From NCBI RefSeq assembly GCF_009870125.1, contig NC_046681.1, positions 24,140,001 through 24,204,000 of the forward strand: DNA of 64,000 bases. Reading direction: 5' to 3'. This DNA comes from Drosophila pseudoobscura. Its lineage: Eukaryota; Arthropoda; Insecta; Diptera; Drosophilidae. Of the stretch, positions 48,901-59,089 are shown piece after piece. How positions within the stretch are numbered: the first letter of the stretch is position 1; the number at the start of each line of letters is the position of its first letter. The translations under genes and the position numbers were made by a program. The notes under the pieces were generated by a model, which was given only the letters and a program-made list of their open reading frames with translations, was not told where the DNA came from and did no database searches.

Positions 48901-51900
48901 GTTAGACATTTATGGACATTTAACTTGAATGCGAAAGCAATTTGAGACAGCTTTATGGAAAATCCATACCATTCTCTAGCCCACATATATACATTCTCTA
49001 TTTTTCAAACTCATTTCCGTTTGATGAGTAAGTTGTGATACAGACACTGAAACTGATATCACAATTATAAAAAAACAAAACATTTTGTCATATATATTTC
49101 GGGGTAATTTCGCCCTTGATAAGCCCCCATGGCCATGAAAAAATATATGCATGTGTATCAAACTTGTGGAATGCCCGCTGAAGTAAATTTTGAGCGCTGT
49201 TCTATGCGAAAAACATATTCCTCGACTAATTATCTCTCTTACGAACAAGATTAAAGAGCAGACTATTAATTCAATTACACATACTGACAGCTGGTAATTT
49301 AGTTCAATTGCCCAACTGTCCCTGGTCTTTGGCTTGGCATACGCGGATTGATGATATCATCGAAATGATAACATAGTCATACCCCCAGACTTATCCACAA
49401 AGCAAGAAAAACAGACGCACCTCCAATAAACGGATTTACGAGTATAATGCACTCCCATTGTTCAGATCCATTTAATCTGTAGAGGTGTTGATTGATAGAG
49501 CTATGCGATTGCCAGTATCCAGCTAGATTATTTAATTGCAAATTGATCAATTGCTCAATTAACACCACAATCAAGTGCTAATTCTTAATCAATCTGAGTC
49601 AACAAAGTAAATACTGTATTAAATGTAGCACTTAGTCTGCATCGATCATAAACTGTGTGTGTTTTCGGCTGGAGATATTTATGACTGAAGAGCTAAAGAT
49701 AGTTCCTGGAGTTTCCCAGTTATCCGTGAGACACTGAGATGGCGACGAGTAACGAGTGCCAAAGTTATGTTTAAGTGAGTCAAGTTTTGTAAAGTACTAT
49801 CTGAGCACAGATATTCTTTGGGATACCACAACATAAATTGGCAAACGGAAATTTAATAATGGATAGCACGTCTACTAATTGTCAGCTGTGCTAAATACTT
49901 GCGATATAGATATGGTCACAGGCATGGAACTGAATAATTTGTGCTCTACGCATAGTGGACTGGCTGAACTAATGCCCCCAATTTGGTTTGGTTTCCATTA
50001 CAGCTTTTGCGTGGAGCCAACGACAATGAGCTGCGTCAATACGAGCTGCAGAAGGAGACGGGCAAATATCACTATTTGAACCAAGGCAGCATGGATATAC
50101 TGACGGAGAAGTCCGACTACAAGGGCACCTGCAATGCCTTCAAGACCCTGGGCTTCTCAGCGGATGAGGTGCACACCATCTGGCGCACAGTGGCCGCAGT
50201 TCTTCACTTGGGAAATGTGGAGTTCCAAAGTGAGTTCAAAGAGAGTTGTAGTTGGATGAATTTGCATTGACTTTTCTCGGTACTTCCACAGCCATTGAGG
50301 ATGAGCTGGTGATCAGCAACAAGCAGCATCTGCAGTCCACGGCCAAGCTGCTCCAGGTCACCGAATCGGAGCTGTCGACTGCGTTGACCAAGCGCGTCAT
50401 TGCCGCCGGTGGCAATGTCATGCAGAAGGATCACAATGCCACACAGGCAGAGTACGGAAAGGATGCTTTGGCCAAGGCCATCTATGATCGCCTCTTCACT
50501 TGGATCATTTCGCGCATCAATCGGGCGATTCTCTTCCGCGGCAGCAAGACCCAGGCGCGGCACAACTCTGTCATTGGCGTCCTGGATATCTATGGCTTTG
50601 AGATCTTCGACTCGAACAGTTTCGAGCAGTTCTGCATTAACTACTGCAACGAGAAGCTGCAGCAGCTGTTCATTGGTGAGTGTGGAAAGCTTTCTATCCT
50701 TGATTCATGCTGATTAAACCATGTATTCTCTTTCAGAACTGGTGCTGAAGCAGGAGCAGGAGGAGTACCAGCGCGAGGGCATCGAGTGGACAAATATTGA
50801 CTACTTCAACAACAAGGTACGCCCGGTAAACCTCAAAGAAACCCTTAAACTAAAGAGATATCCATTACTTTTCAGATCATTTGCGATCTGGTCGAGCAAC
50901 CGCACAAGGGCATTATCGCCATCATGGACGAGGCCTGTCTGAGCGTGGGCAATGTGACCGACGACACCCTGCTAGGGGCCATGGACAAGAACCTGAGCAA
51001 GCATCCGCACTACACCAGCCGACAGCTGAAGCCCACGGACAAGGAGCTGAAGCATCGCGAGGACTTCCGCATCACCCATTACGCGGGTGATGTGATCTAC
51101 AACATCAATGGATTCATCGAAAAGAACAAGGACACACTGTACCAGGACTTCAAGCGTCTGCTGCACAACTCCAAGGACTCGAACCTCAGCGAGATGTGGC
51201 CCGAGGGAGCGCAGGACATCAAGAAGACCACAAAGCGCCCCCTCACCGCGGGAACACTCTTCCAGCGGTCCATGGCCGATCTGGTGGTTACATTGCTAAA
51301 GAAGGAACCCTTCTATGTCCGCTGCGTCAAGCCCAATGACATTAAGAGCTCGACAGTCTTCGACGAGGAGCGAATCCAGCATCAAGTGCGCTACTTGGGT
51401 CTCCTCGAGAACGTTCGCGTGCGTCGCGCCGGCTTTGTGCATCGCCAGCGCTACGATAAGTTCCTGCTGCGCTATAAGATGATCTCCCAGTACACGTGGC
51501 CCAATTTCAGGGCCGGTAGCGACCGTGATGGCGTTCGAGTTCTGATCGAGGAGAAGGGCTTCGCCCAGGACGTCAAATACGGCCACACCAAGATCTTCAT
51601 ACGCTCGCCCAAGACGCTGTTTGCCCTGGAACAGCAGAGGAACGATATGATACCGCACATTGTGACGCTGCTGCAGAAGCAGGTGCGTGGCTGGATTGCC
51701 AGGCGGAACTACAAGAAGATGAAGGCAGCCATGGCCATAATGAGGGCCTACAAGACCTACAAGCTGCGCAGCTACGTCCAGGAGCTGGCCAATCGCTTCC
51801 GCAACGCCAAGCAGATGCGGGACTATGGCAAGAGCGTTCAATGGCCCCATCCGCCGTTAGCCGGCCGCAAGGCGGAATCAAAACTGCATCGTATCTTCGA

Positions 51901-52730
51901 TTTTTGGCGTGCTTACATGATCCTACGCAAGTATCCCCGCAGTGAATGGCCCCAGCTGCGGCTACAGATCGTCGCCGCCACCGCCTTGGCGGGCAGACGA
52001 CCCTACTGGGGCCAGCAACGGAGATGGCTGGGCGACTATCTGTCCAACTCGCAGGACAACAGCGGCTACGATTCGTACACCACCAATGTGCGCAACATGA
52101 AGAACCACGGCGGAGGCGACTCCTTCCGCCAGGTGCTCTTCTCCGGCTTTGTGAAGAAGTTCAACCGACACAACAAGCAGGCGGACCGTGCCTTCATCGT
52201 CACGGACTCCAACATTTACAAGCTGGATGGCATTAAAAAGAAGTTCCGTGATCTCCAACGCTCCATTGCTATCCGTGAAGTGAGTATTGGCCATCCAAAG
52301 TTTATCGTTATCCAATTTGAACTTCTGAACTTGTGTCTGAACAGTTGACGTCGATCAGTGTTACGCCAGGACGGGACCAGCTCATCGTCTTCCACTCACC
52401 AAAGAACAACGATTTGGTCTTTTCCCTCCAGGGCGAGACTTCAACTCTGAAGGAAGACCGTATTGGTGAGCTGGTGGGCATAGTTTGCAAGAAGTATCAT
52501 GAGTATGTATTCCATCACAGAGTGCCCATCATTTATATCTAAATGTGCAAATTTATTACAGCTTAACTGGCACGGAACTCCGCGTGAATGTCAGCAGTAA
52601 TATTGCCTGCCGCCTGGGCGACAAGCCACGCAACATTGTAGTCGAGGGAGTGGCCCATGTGGAGAACCCAAATTTCCGTCATTCCGCTGGCAGTATCATC
52701 TTCGAGGTTCCCTCATCGTACTGCGTCTGA
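36920..52730 (+). CDS. Myo31DF: Myosin ID (unconventional class I myosin)
   Basis: Actin-based motor that sets left-right chirality of fly organs and acts at membranes and adherens junctions. Nine coding exons: 36920-37008, 47196-47498, 48422-48641, 50004-50229, 50292-50675, 50737-50816, 50876-52279, 52345-52502, 52562-52730. The total is 1010 residues, essentially the length of the D. melanogaster protein. P-loop GESGAGKT is near residue 100, switch I is NDNSSRFGK, switch [10 protein letters not shown], and the actin-binding HCM region follows [14 protein letters not shown]. Two IQ-like calmodulin motifs lie around [10 protein letters not shown] and RAYKTYKLR, followed by a TH1 membrane-binding tail ending EVPSSYCV. 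The start [12 protein letters not shown] is the family start. The first intron is 10.2 kb and likely regulatory. Confidence 0.97.
38223..38240. repeat. (TG)n microsatellite
   Basis: Nine TG dinucleotides followed by a short G run. Confidence 0.85.
41389..41411. repeat. TACTCG hexanucleotide microsatellite
   Basis: Almost four perfect TACTCG units, the complement of the TACGAG type seen elsewhere in the window. Confidence 0.85.
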
Positions 52731-53398
52731 ATGGAAAGCGAGAGAGATGACTCCATCCTTATTGTACATTTGCAACACACCTAATCTTAATCTACTTAAA
52801 GCCTCCTCCTAAAGACCTTTTCCACTAACCCTCATCACTCTGTGTATAACTTGTGCCTTCTGCTAACCCCCAATTGTAGTTGTAAAAACGTTTTCTAGTT
52901 AGTCATTCGTCGTGTATCCGTCGTGTATCCGTCTTTGTTTTGAAGATGCATGTAATTTTGTACATTTTTCTATTACGTATGTTTTAAGGAGATATTTATT
53001 TACCACAATCAATGTGAGAGATCGGTCGACCTGCCTGTTGAGCTGGCAGACAACAAATTAAAAGTATTAAAAGTACTTTACGCATTTTTTTTAAAAGATG
53101 ATCAGGCACTCTACAAAAAAAAGAAACTATATAATGATAAAATTAATAAATAAATAAATATGTATTCAACGAATTCAATAAGTTTGTACTTAATACGAAA
53201 TCCACAAAAAACAATGTGTGCCATTACAATACGAGTATAATAAAAAGAAATCAAATCTGTATACCTTGTACTGAAAACGCTCTCATGTAGCCGCCTGGAC
53301 CTCTTGAATAATTTCTAGATTCGAAAGTGAGGCGTGGGTAAGAGAAAAGCATACAAATTGTTTAAAGTTTCAAAACTATACATTGTAACCTACTCACA
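52731..53398. other. 3' UTR and flank of Myo31DF
   Basis: AT-rich. Candidate poly(A) signals include ATTAAA near 53055-53070 and clustered AATAAATAAATAAATA near 53144-53160. No gene was seen before the exon-like stretch at 53399. Confidence 0.5.
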
Positions 53399-53615
53399 GT
53401 TCCATGCGGACTACACAAATACCAAGTCCGAGCTAGATCTTTCGCCGGAGATGACTCCGGTCCCTGCTTGTCGTCCCAGCTTCGAGAAAGAGGAACAAGA
53501 ATTGTGGACACTCGATCCTCGCTTTCCAGTCAAGCGGTTGCAGATTAAAACACGTCGCCTGAAGCTACAAAAAGGTATCAAAAAAGAAGGAGGTTCTAGA
53601 ACTTTAAGTGATTAA
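53399..53615 (+). CDS. Orphan coding exon, gene start not found
   Basis: After a good acceptor (CTACTCACAG ending 53398) an open frame reads FHADYTNTKSELDLSPEM, continues through a charged segment with LDPRFPVKRLQIKTRRLKLQ, and reaches TAA at 53613-53615. Composition is protein-like, and a GTATCA donor is also possible after LKLQK. A 19-base segment 53313-53331, bounded by CTAG and GTAAG, would join in frame and add FESEAW, but no ATG exon was found upstream. It could be the last exon of a small gene or chance. No family was recognised. Confidence 0.4.
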
Positions 53616-53917
53616 TTAGTTATTAGTAGGGCATTTGTGTGTGTGTGTGTATTCTATTCAAGATTTGTGCTCCTGATCCATATGTATGTATGTGTATGCG
53701 AATCAAAATAAAATGTATTGGCAGAGACCAAAATAAAGTACACATGGCTGCCTGCCGCCTATTGATAAAAGATAAAAATAAAGAGAGCCGAAGAAGAGCA
53801 AAGAATTTTCCCCGATTTCGCTTGCATTCGCTTGTAAATTTTCGAGAGGAACGCGTGCAATTGAACGCATTGAACGTTTCAAGGTGATTACATAAAGCCG
53901 AATCGGGAGGAAAAACT

Positions 53918-54817
53918 ATGCAGAAAGCCATTAAGAAGGAGCTCAGTTTCTCACTGGACACCCTGGAGCGGTATCGGGCCAAGTATGGGCGCAGTGCATC
54001 GCTGGACACAAACGGGCATGTGATCTACACAGAGAATGAGTCCGCTTTGAGTATAGGTGGTGTTCCGGCACCGGCAACCAAATCGCCGGCCAGCATATTC
54101 ACAAGATCTTCTTCGCCGCCGAAGCTAACCAAACTGCAGGAGCTGCAAATGAAGAAGGAGGCCTACCTCAGGGCCCGCGAGCACGAGAAGGAAATGGAGC
54201 AGCTGCAGAGCATACAAAAGAAAACCACAAATGGCCTGGACGCGGCCAAAGCCATGCCACCCAAACTGGAAAGCCCAACGAAGACCCCTCCCCCTGCCAC
54301 GGGCACTGCAGCCGCTGCGGCCACTGCCACCAAATCCCCGACGCCAGCAGGGTACTCCAACTGGTCGAACCACCATACAACGCTCTCCTCGCAGCCCTGG
54401 GTGGCCATCTCTGAACTTATGTACTTTTGCGACAAATACGAGTTCACGAGCCTGAGCACAAGAGACCTGAAGACACACCAGGAGATTGTGGCCGAGGTGA
54501 GGGCTCTGCTGTCGGGCAAGGCTCCGTTTGATCAACGCACCCGCTTCCCGGGCAACATACATGACCCGGAGAACCTCTGGGTCTGCATTGGGCGCTGCGC
54601 CAGCGTGGAGTATCACCTCCAGCGCATTATCAGCATCTTTAGGAAGCCCCTCAATCAGCTGACGCCGGACAAGCAACGGACCGTGCGTCAGAACTTTCAT
54701 CTGGCGGTGAGCGAGCTGCGGCTGGACATCTCGGCAAGGATCAGCGAAGTGCGTCTATACGACCGCCTGGTATTCGAGCGGGAGTTTCGTCTGGAGTGGC
54801 AGGAGGCTGACGCCTAA
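53918..54817 (+). CDS. Unrecognised 299-residue intracellular protein
   Basis: Single-exon frame. ATG 53918 is the first after an in-frame TGA at 53885-53887. The N-terminal part is basic and Ser/Pro rich. Residues 68-105 form a charged helix (KLQELQMKKEAYLRAREHEK), then an Ala/Pro/Thr low-complexity linker (TGTAAAAATATKSPTP). The C-terminal 140 residues look folded and helical: PWVAISELMYFCDKYEF, then ENLWVCIGRCASVEYHLQRI, then LRLDISARISEVRLYDRLVF. There is no signal peptide or membrane segment. It lies tail to tail with ALKBH6. Function unknown. Confidence 0.8.
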   Translation: MQKAIKKELSFSLDTLERYRAKYGRSASLDTNGHVIYTENESALSIGGVPAPATKSPASIFTRSSSPPKLTKLQELQMKKEAYLRAREHEKEMEQLQSIQKKTTNGLDAAKAMPPKLESPTKTPPPATGTAAAAATATKSPTPAGYSNWSNHHTTLSSQPWVAISELMYFCDKYEFTSLSTRDLKTHQEIVAEVRALLSGKAPFDQRTRFPGNIHDPENLWVCIGRCASVEYHLQRIISIFRKPLNQLTPDKQRTVRQNFHLAVSELRLDISARISEVRLYDRLVFEREFRLEWQEADA

Positions 54818-55483
54818 CAGGGCGTTAGTGAAAAGCGGTAGAAGGACACACGCGTGTGGTAACAATCGACAATAACTTTTATTTGCAACACTTTTTGGAA
54901 TTGATCCATATCATTTTTCGGTGCATGGTGAAAAACGGTTACAAAAATACACACAGGATTTGTATGGAGTACACCGATGCGCATACAGAGCACAGTACAG
55001 AGCGCATCGTTCTCCATTTAACAATACACAATTCATAGCTCTCAGCCGTGGATTGCTCTTAAAAATTGCTCGCGAAACTAAATCTATAAGGCCAGATGCA
55101 GACAGGCTGAACATCCAGCAGGGTTAAGGAACTTGGGTCTGGAACCTGTCTCTCAGTACGGCTGAACTTATTGCTCCACAAACACATAATACAAACATTT
55201 ATATATATATATCATCTATACATAATATTAATGATAAAATAAAGCACTTTTGTGTGGGCAAACATTGATTGCTCAGGTGCGCGTGTGGGTGCTTAAACAA
55301 CTAGCGGAAGATTCTTTTTGCAGATTATCATAGTCGCCATATATCCCGGGTGTATTGCTGTTGGGTTGGCTTATTTGGTGGCTGACATCAGTGGGCTGGT
55401 TTCTTCGTGCATTTAGTTAACATTTAATCAACAGCAACAACATTTACGTTTACGAGTGCGTGGTTCGAGTGCTTCGGGTCAGT
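54818..55483. other. Convergent 3' region
   Basis: Shared 3' space of the 299-residue gene (plus) and ALKBH6 (minus). AATAAAGC near 55239 on the plus strand and AATAAA near 54877-54884 on the minus strand suggest that the two 3' UTRs overlap. No genes inside. Confidence 0.5.
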
Positions 55484-56255
55484 CTAGCAGAACTTCAGCT
55501 TCATTTTGCTGGTCTTGGGCACGTTGCGTATGGTTAGAGAGATGCGGGGGGCGCGTCGCACCAAATGGTCCCCCATCTTGTAGGTGGTCTCACACAAATC
55601 ATAGTTGCAAATGCGATCACAGAGTACATCCTCTTTGGTCTCCGCAATGGAGTGCAAGTAATCACTGTACAGAGTGTCCTTCAAAATGAGAAGACTTCGC
55701 GGCTCCAGCAATAGCTTGAAGAGAACTACCCGACCCGCCTGACCACTATCACCGTCACCGTCACCGACAGAGGCATCACCTTCCTCTGCTGTCGTCCCCT
55801 CACGCTTGGCGAACTCCAGAACGGTGTGGGCGCCGCAGGAAATTGTGGATATGATGGGATAGAAGAGTGGTCCATCTGTGTGAGGAAGGATGCCCTGCCC
55901 GGGCAAATACTCGTTGACCAGCACGTGATTGGCATTCTGCGACTCGAACACACCAAGATTATTCACCTTGTCCACATAGCTCTGCAGCCATTCGGGTATC
56001 TCCTCGGCAATCATTCCATTTGGATGCGGAACACCGCCATAGTTGACCAGGCGCCGATTAAGCAGCTGCGTCCAGCGCGGCTTTGGCGTCCGCTCAATAT
56101 GGCTGAGAATCCTCTGCTCCTCCTCCGAAGTAATGAAATTGGGAATGTACATGGCTGTCGGTGGGCACTGCACCAGATTGAGAGTTAAACCACGATGTAG
56201 CGGGGATTATCAATATTTGCCTTACCTTGCGCACTTCAAATCCGGTGAAGTCCAT
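55484..56255 (-). CDS. ALKBH6: ALKBH6-type 2-oxoglutarate/Fe(II) dioxygenase
   Basis: AlkB-family oxygenase of the ALKBH6 group, 237 residues (human about 238). Exon 1 56255-56226 codes only MDFTGFEVRK; exon 2 56167-55484 continues CPPTAMYIPNFIT. The match to the family is close: PKPRWTQL, NYGGVPHP, ANHVLVNEYLPGQGILPH, then HTDGPLFYP with the iron-binding HxD, STISCGAHTVLEF, LLEPRSLLIL, and RISLTIRNV with the 2-oxoglutarate-binding arginines. ALKBH6 acts on nucleic acid lesions or modifications; its physiological substrate is not settled. The D. melanogaster orthologue is CG6144 as I recall. A short acidic Gly/Asp insert (DASVGDGDGDSG) sits in the loop after LEFAKREG. Confidence 0.92.
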
Positions 56256-56780
56256 AGCTATGCCTACGTTTATCTATCAAATGTATTTATTGTTATTAAT
56301 CAATATTTTAACTTTAAATTTGGCCAGGGAAGCGCCGGCCACATTGACTGCTCAGCTGGCTTTAGAAAGATGGTGTTGCCGGTAGCCAGTGTGGGTCTTC
56401 TCTGTGGTCGGATTGTTGCTCCGGGGTGGTCTGGGGGCTGAAGCAGCGCGGAATAGTGGGCCACAACTGGAAACGTCCACGGGAAAATCTCCCACAAATC
56501 CAATTGAGATGACAATGCTTCGATAAGTCGCGACAGCTGCTCGCTTAATACCGATGGTTTCATATCGATGGTTTTATATCCTTGATTTTTTAAAATACCA
56601 AAAATACCGAAAATTCGTCAGTATATTTACGGTATATTTTGGTACATTTCTAATTGTCAGCCGGTATATTTTATCAATGGCTGCGCGGTCACACAGTAGA
56701 CGCTTATTCGCCGCCAAAATTTTGCAACCTCAATTTGTGCAGAAAACTGTGTATTTCTAATTAAACTGTAACCACTGTAG
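56256..56780. promoter_or_regulatory. Divergent promoter region between ALKBH6 and dUTPase
   Basis: 525 bases between divergent starts. It contains TATCGATG DRE-like sequence at 56564-56571 and the small frame described separately. A 27-codon upstream ORF (ATG 56678, MAARSHSRRLFAAKILQPQF) ends just before the dUTPase ATG. Confidence 0.5.
56300..56563 (-). CDS. Candidate small ORF immediately upstream of ALKBH6, same strand
   Basis: ATG-initiated 87-codon frame ending 44 bases before the ALKBH6 ATG. It starts MKPSVLSEQLSRLIEALSSQ and continues with an aromatic Pro-rich segment (WEIFPWTFPVV). It could be the first cistron of a dicistronic mRNA, a common arrangement in flies, or chance in a promoter. 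No family was recognised. Confidence 0.4.
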   Translation of the reverse strand: MKPSVLSEQLSRLIEALSSQLDLWEIFPWTFPVVAHYSALLQPPDHPGATIRPQRRPTLATGNTIFLKPAEQSMWPALPWPNLKLKY

Positions 56781-57344
56781 ATGTCTTCACCCATAACCGA
56801 CGACACTCCAGCTGCTAAGAAGATGAAGATCGACAAATGTGTCCTGCGATTCGCCAAACTGACGGAGCACGCCTTGGAGCCGGTCCGCGGCTCTGCAAAG
56901 GCAGCCGGCGTTGATCTTCGCAGTGCTTACGATGTGGTAGTTCCGGCCCGTGGTAAGGCCATTGTTAAGACCGACCTGCAGGTTCAAGTTCCGGAGGGCT
57001 CCTATGGTCGCGTCGCTCCTCGCTCTGGCCTGGCCGTGAAGAATTTCATTGATGTGGGCGCCGGCGTGGTGGACGAAGACTACCGCGGCAACCTGGGTGT
57101 CGTTCTCTTCAACCACTCTGATACGGACTTCGAGGTGAAGGTTGGAGATCGCATTGCTCAGTTCATTTGCGAGCGCATCTTCTACCCAGAACTGGTAATG
57201 GTCGACAAGCTGGAAGACACCGAACGTGGGGAGGCCGGTTTCGGCTCAACAGGAGTCAAAGATCTGCCAGCTGCCAAGAACGGCAACGGAGAGAAGGCAC
57301 CGCCAGCCGAGCCAGAGGCCACTCCCACCCCCATTGCCACATAA
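56781..57344 (+). CDS. dUTPase: dUTPase (deoxyuridine 5'-triphosphate nucleotidohydrolase)
   Basis: Homotrimeric enzyme hydrolysing dUTP to dUMP and pyrophosphate, keeping uracil out of DNA. Intronless here, 187 residues. All five motifs are present in order: AGVDLRSA (1), [12 protein letters not shown] (2), [20 protein letters not shown] (3, with the catalytic Asp and Tyr), [12 protein letters not shown] (4) and [10 protein letters not shown] (5). The N-terminus contains the nuclear signal PAAKKMKID known from fly dUTPase. The C-terminal Ala/Pro-rich tail after motif 5 is the insect-specific extension. The start at 56781 keeps the whole N-terminal extension. Confidence 0.97.
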   Translation: MSSPITDDTPAAKKMKIDKCVLRFAKLTEHALEPVRGSAKAAGVDLRSAYDVVVPARGKAIVKTDLQVQVPEGSYGRVAPRSGLAVKNFIDVGAGVVDEDYRGNLGVVLFNHSDTDFEVKVGDRIAQFICERIFYPELVMVDKLEDTERGEAGFGSTGVKDLPAAKNGNGEKAPPAEPEATPTPIAT

Positions 57345-57533
57345 ATGTGCCCCATTGCATCGTGCGCTCCAAGTGCGGCATACATTTGTTATCTTAAGCG
57401 AAAAAACATTTTTCATTATCTTACCGGTCCATTCATTCGATTTCCATAAGTTCCACTAAAAGTGTCATTAAATATTATGAAAATATGTTGAAATAAGTTA
57501 ATTCCCAACAGTAACTAGCTTTTTAAGCAAATT
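57345..57533 (+). other. 3' UTR and flank of dUTPase
   Basis: Includes ATTAAA near 57467, a likely poly(A) signal. No coding potential on the plus strand. Confidence 0.5.
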
Positions 57534-57751
57534 TTAAAACAGTTGTTCAGAAATTGTTTTGTTTATTTTACTGTTGATATCAGTGAAGTTCTCGACTGGC
57601 AGGAAGCTGATTTTCTCCATGGCCGAAATCAGATTGAATTCCCTAATCTCATCCTACTTGATGTTCAGCTCACCGACCTTGGATGATTCTACCGTCTGTC
57701 TTCAAATGTTTAACGGTTTTCGTAATGTTCTCTTGGCTGATTGCTCGGGAT
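57534..57751 (-). pseudogene. C-terminal coding remnant cut by the right repeat
   Basis: Minus strand reads, from the repeat edge, ISQENITKTVKHLKT, then after a small frame shift VESSKVGELNIK, a stop, DEIREFNLISAMEKISFLPV, ENFTDINSKINKTISEQLF and a terminal TAA at 57534-57536. The even protein-like composition over about 70 codons, broken by one stop and one shift, suggests the tail of a decayed gene. Its 5' side ends where satellite sequence starts at about 57752. The source gene was not recognised. Confidence 0.5.
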
Positions 57752-57850
57752 TGCTATTTGTCAGAGATATAGCCTTCCGAAAATTTGGATTTAGCATTTC
57801 GTTAGAATACTGGTTTTTCTGCACGCTATATCTCTGCTATCGGCTATCTG
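57752..57850 (+). repeat. Satellite fragment at the edge of the right repeat
   Basis: Matches the reverse complement of 28550-28643 (GATATAGCCTTCCGAAAATT to GCTATATCTCTGCTATC). It then joins abruptly to the GGACTTTCC block that corresponds to 29886 in the left copy. Confidence 0.8.
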
Positions 57851-58229
57851 GGACTTTCCTTATCATCAAATCATCAAAGGTGCCACAGCTTAAAAAGGCT
57901 AAAGACATAGTCAGTGGCTCTAGAAATTGTGACGCAATTTCATGCAACAGAAAAACGGAAACTTTAGAATCTTAGTAGGCTTGCTTTCAGTTTTATTTTA
58001 GCTTAGTTATATGCAGGATTTGGGCAGCAGGTCTCATAACTTTTTGGCACTTCATCCGGATAACATCGTTTGTTTTATTTTAAAATTTTCCAACAAGTTT
58101 ATCAAACCAAATTTAATTGTGAAAGTTTGTCAGCTCTTCGCCGGAAAGAGGCATTTTCTAGTTGCACTTTTGTTGGGGTGTTGGTATCGTAGGTATAACG
58201 CGGTTGCCCCCTTGCCCATTTCCATTAAC

Positions 58230-58692
58230 CGAAACGCCACCCAACAAAATCTCTTTGAAGCAAATCTGTGTCCTGGGAAAACACAAGGTGCTCTCCGATG
58301 GCTATTAGATGACCCTCCTGGCGAATGACCAGACTGTGCTCGGAAAAGCACACCAAGGGTTCGGACGACCGTCAATGATGTTCTGCCGAACTGGAGGAGG
58401 AGTGCAAGTTCATCGGGACCTGCTCCATTGTGGAGCTGCCCCAGGAACAGTTTTCTGATCTTTTCCCGCCGAACAAGCGCGACAAGGCCCCAGAGGATAT
58501 ACGCGAGACACTGAAGCACATTGTGATGCTCGGCCTCATCGAATTAGAGGTCAATTCAGCTCGTGAGGTTGCCGATCATCCAACGTGTGGCTCTGCCGGT
58601 CGACCAGTGCCTGCCACTGCAATGAGCGAGACCTTGTCCCGTTCTCATGCCATTCTCACTCTCACCGTGGTCTCCTGCAACCTATCCGGCAG
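58230..58692 (+). pseudogene. Kinesin-4 motor fragment, decayed (right copy)
   Basis: Reads LFEANLCP, then KHKVLSDGY, a stop, MTLLANDQTVLGK (ruined P-loop), a frame shift, EEECKFIGTCSIVELPQEQF, DIRETLKHIVMLGLIELEV and AMSETLSRSHAILTLTV. The last is a near-intact kinesin switch-I region (family SSRSHAI). A good donor GTAAGT follows at 58693, so the piece was copied as genomic DNA with intron sequence, not from mRNA. The right copy keeps SRSHAI, where the left copy has SRSDAI. Confidence 0.75.
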
Positions 58693-58785
58693 GTAAGTGT
58701 CCACAGAAACACAGAATTATCTGGAATTCCATTTTCCCATTCATCCAATCTGATCATCAGGACGGTGACCACCTAAAAGTTTCAT

Positions 58786-58918
58786 ATGTCCGAATCTGAA
58801 CACTGCTCCAAGACACTGGTCATAAGGGATCCAAGCTACAGCCTGCAGATCAAGAACAAGCATATGGTTAACATAAATTCTGTCGGGCTGTCGCCTTTAA
58901 AGAAGCCTTAAAAATAAA
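58786..58918 (+). pseudogene. Exon-like 3' piece with poly(A) signal
   Basis: Acceptor-like ATCATCAG ends at 58760. From 58786 an intact short frame reads MSESEHCSKTLVIRDPSYS and ends NSVGLSPLKKP with TAA at 58909-58911, followed at once by AATAAA (58913-58918). The left copy has a stop in place of the tyrosine codon of DPSYS. The source gene is unknown. Confidence 0.45.
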
Positions 58919-59089
58919 CCAGTGAAATGATAAGATAAAACCCTGAGTATCTAATTTATTTAATAAAATAAAGCTATGCAAGGAAGTTCCGCTATTGAGA
59001 ATATCCCAGTGTAGAGATTTGATTTTTCAATCATAGATTTTTCCGTAGTTTAGGGCCTCATTTTCAAAGTCGACATTTTGATGCCGTTT

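Noticed and set aside
56678-56780. Mitochondrial leader exon for dUTPase (MAARSHSRRLFAAKILQPQF)
   Set aside because: Arginine-rich and presequence-like, but it ends in a stop, and the only in-frame splice to the dUTPase ATG would need a 32-base intron, too short for flies.
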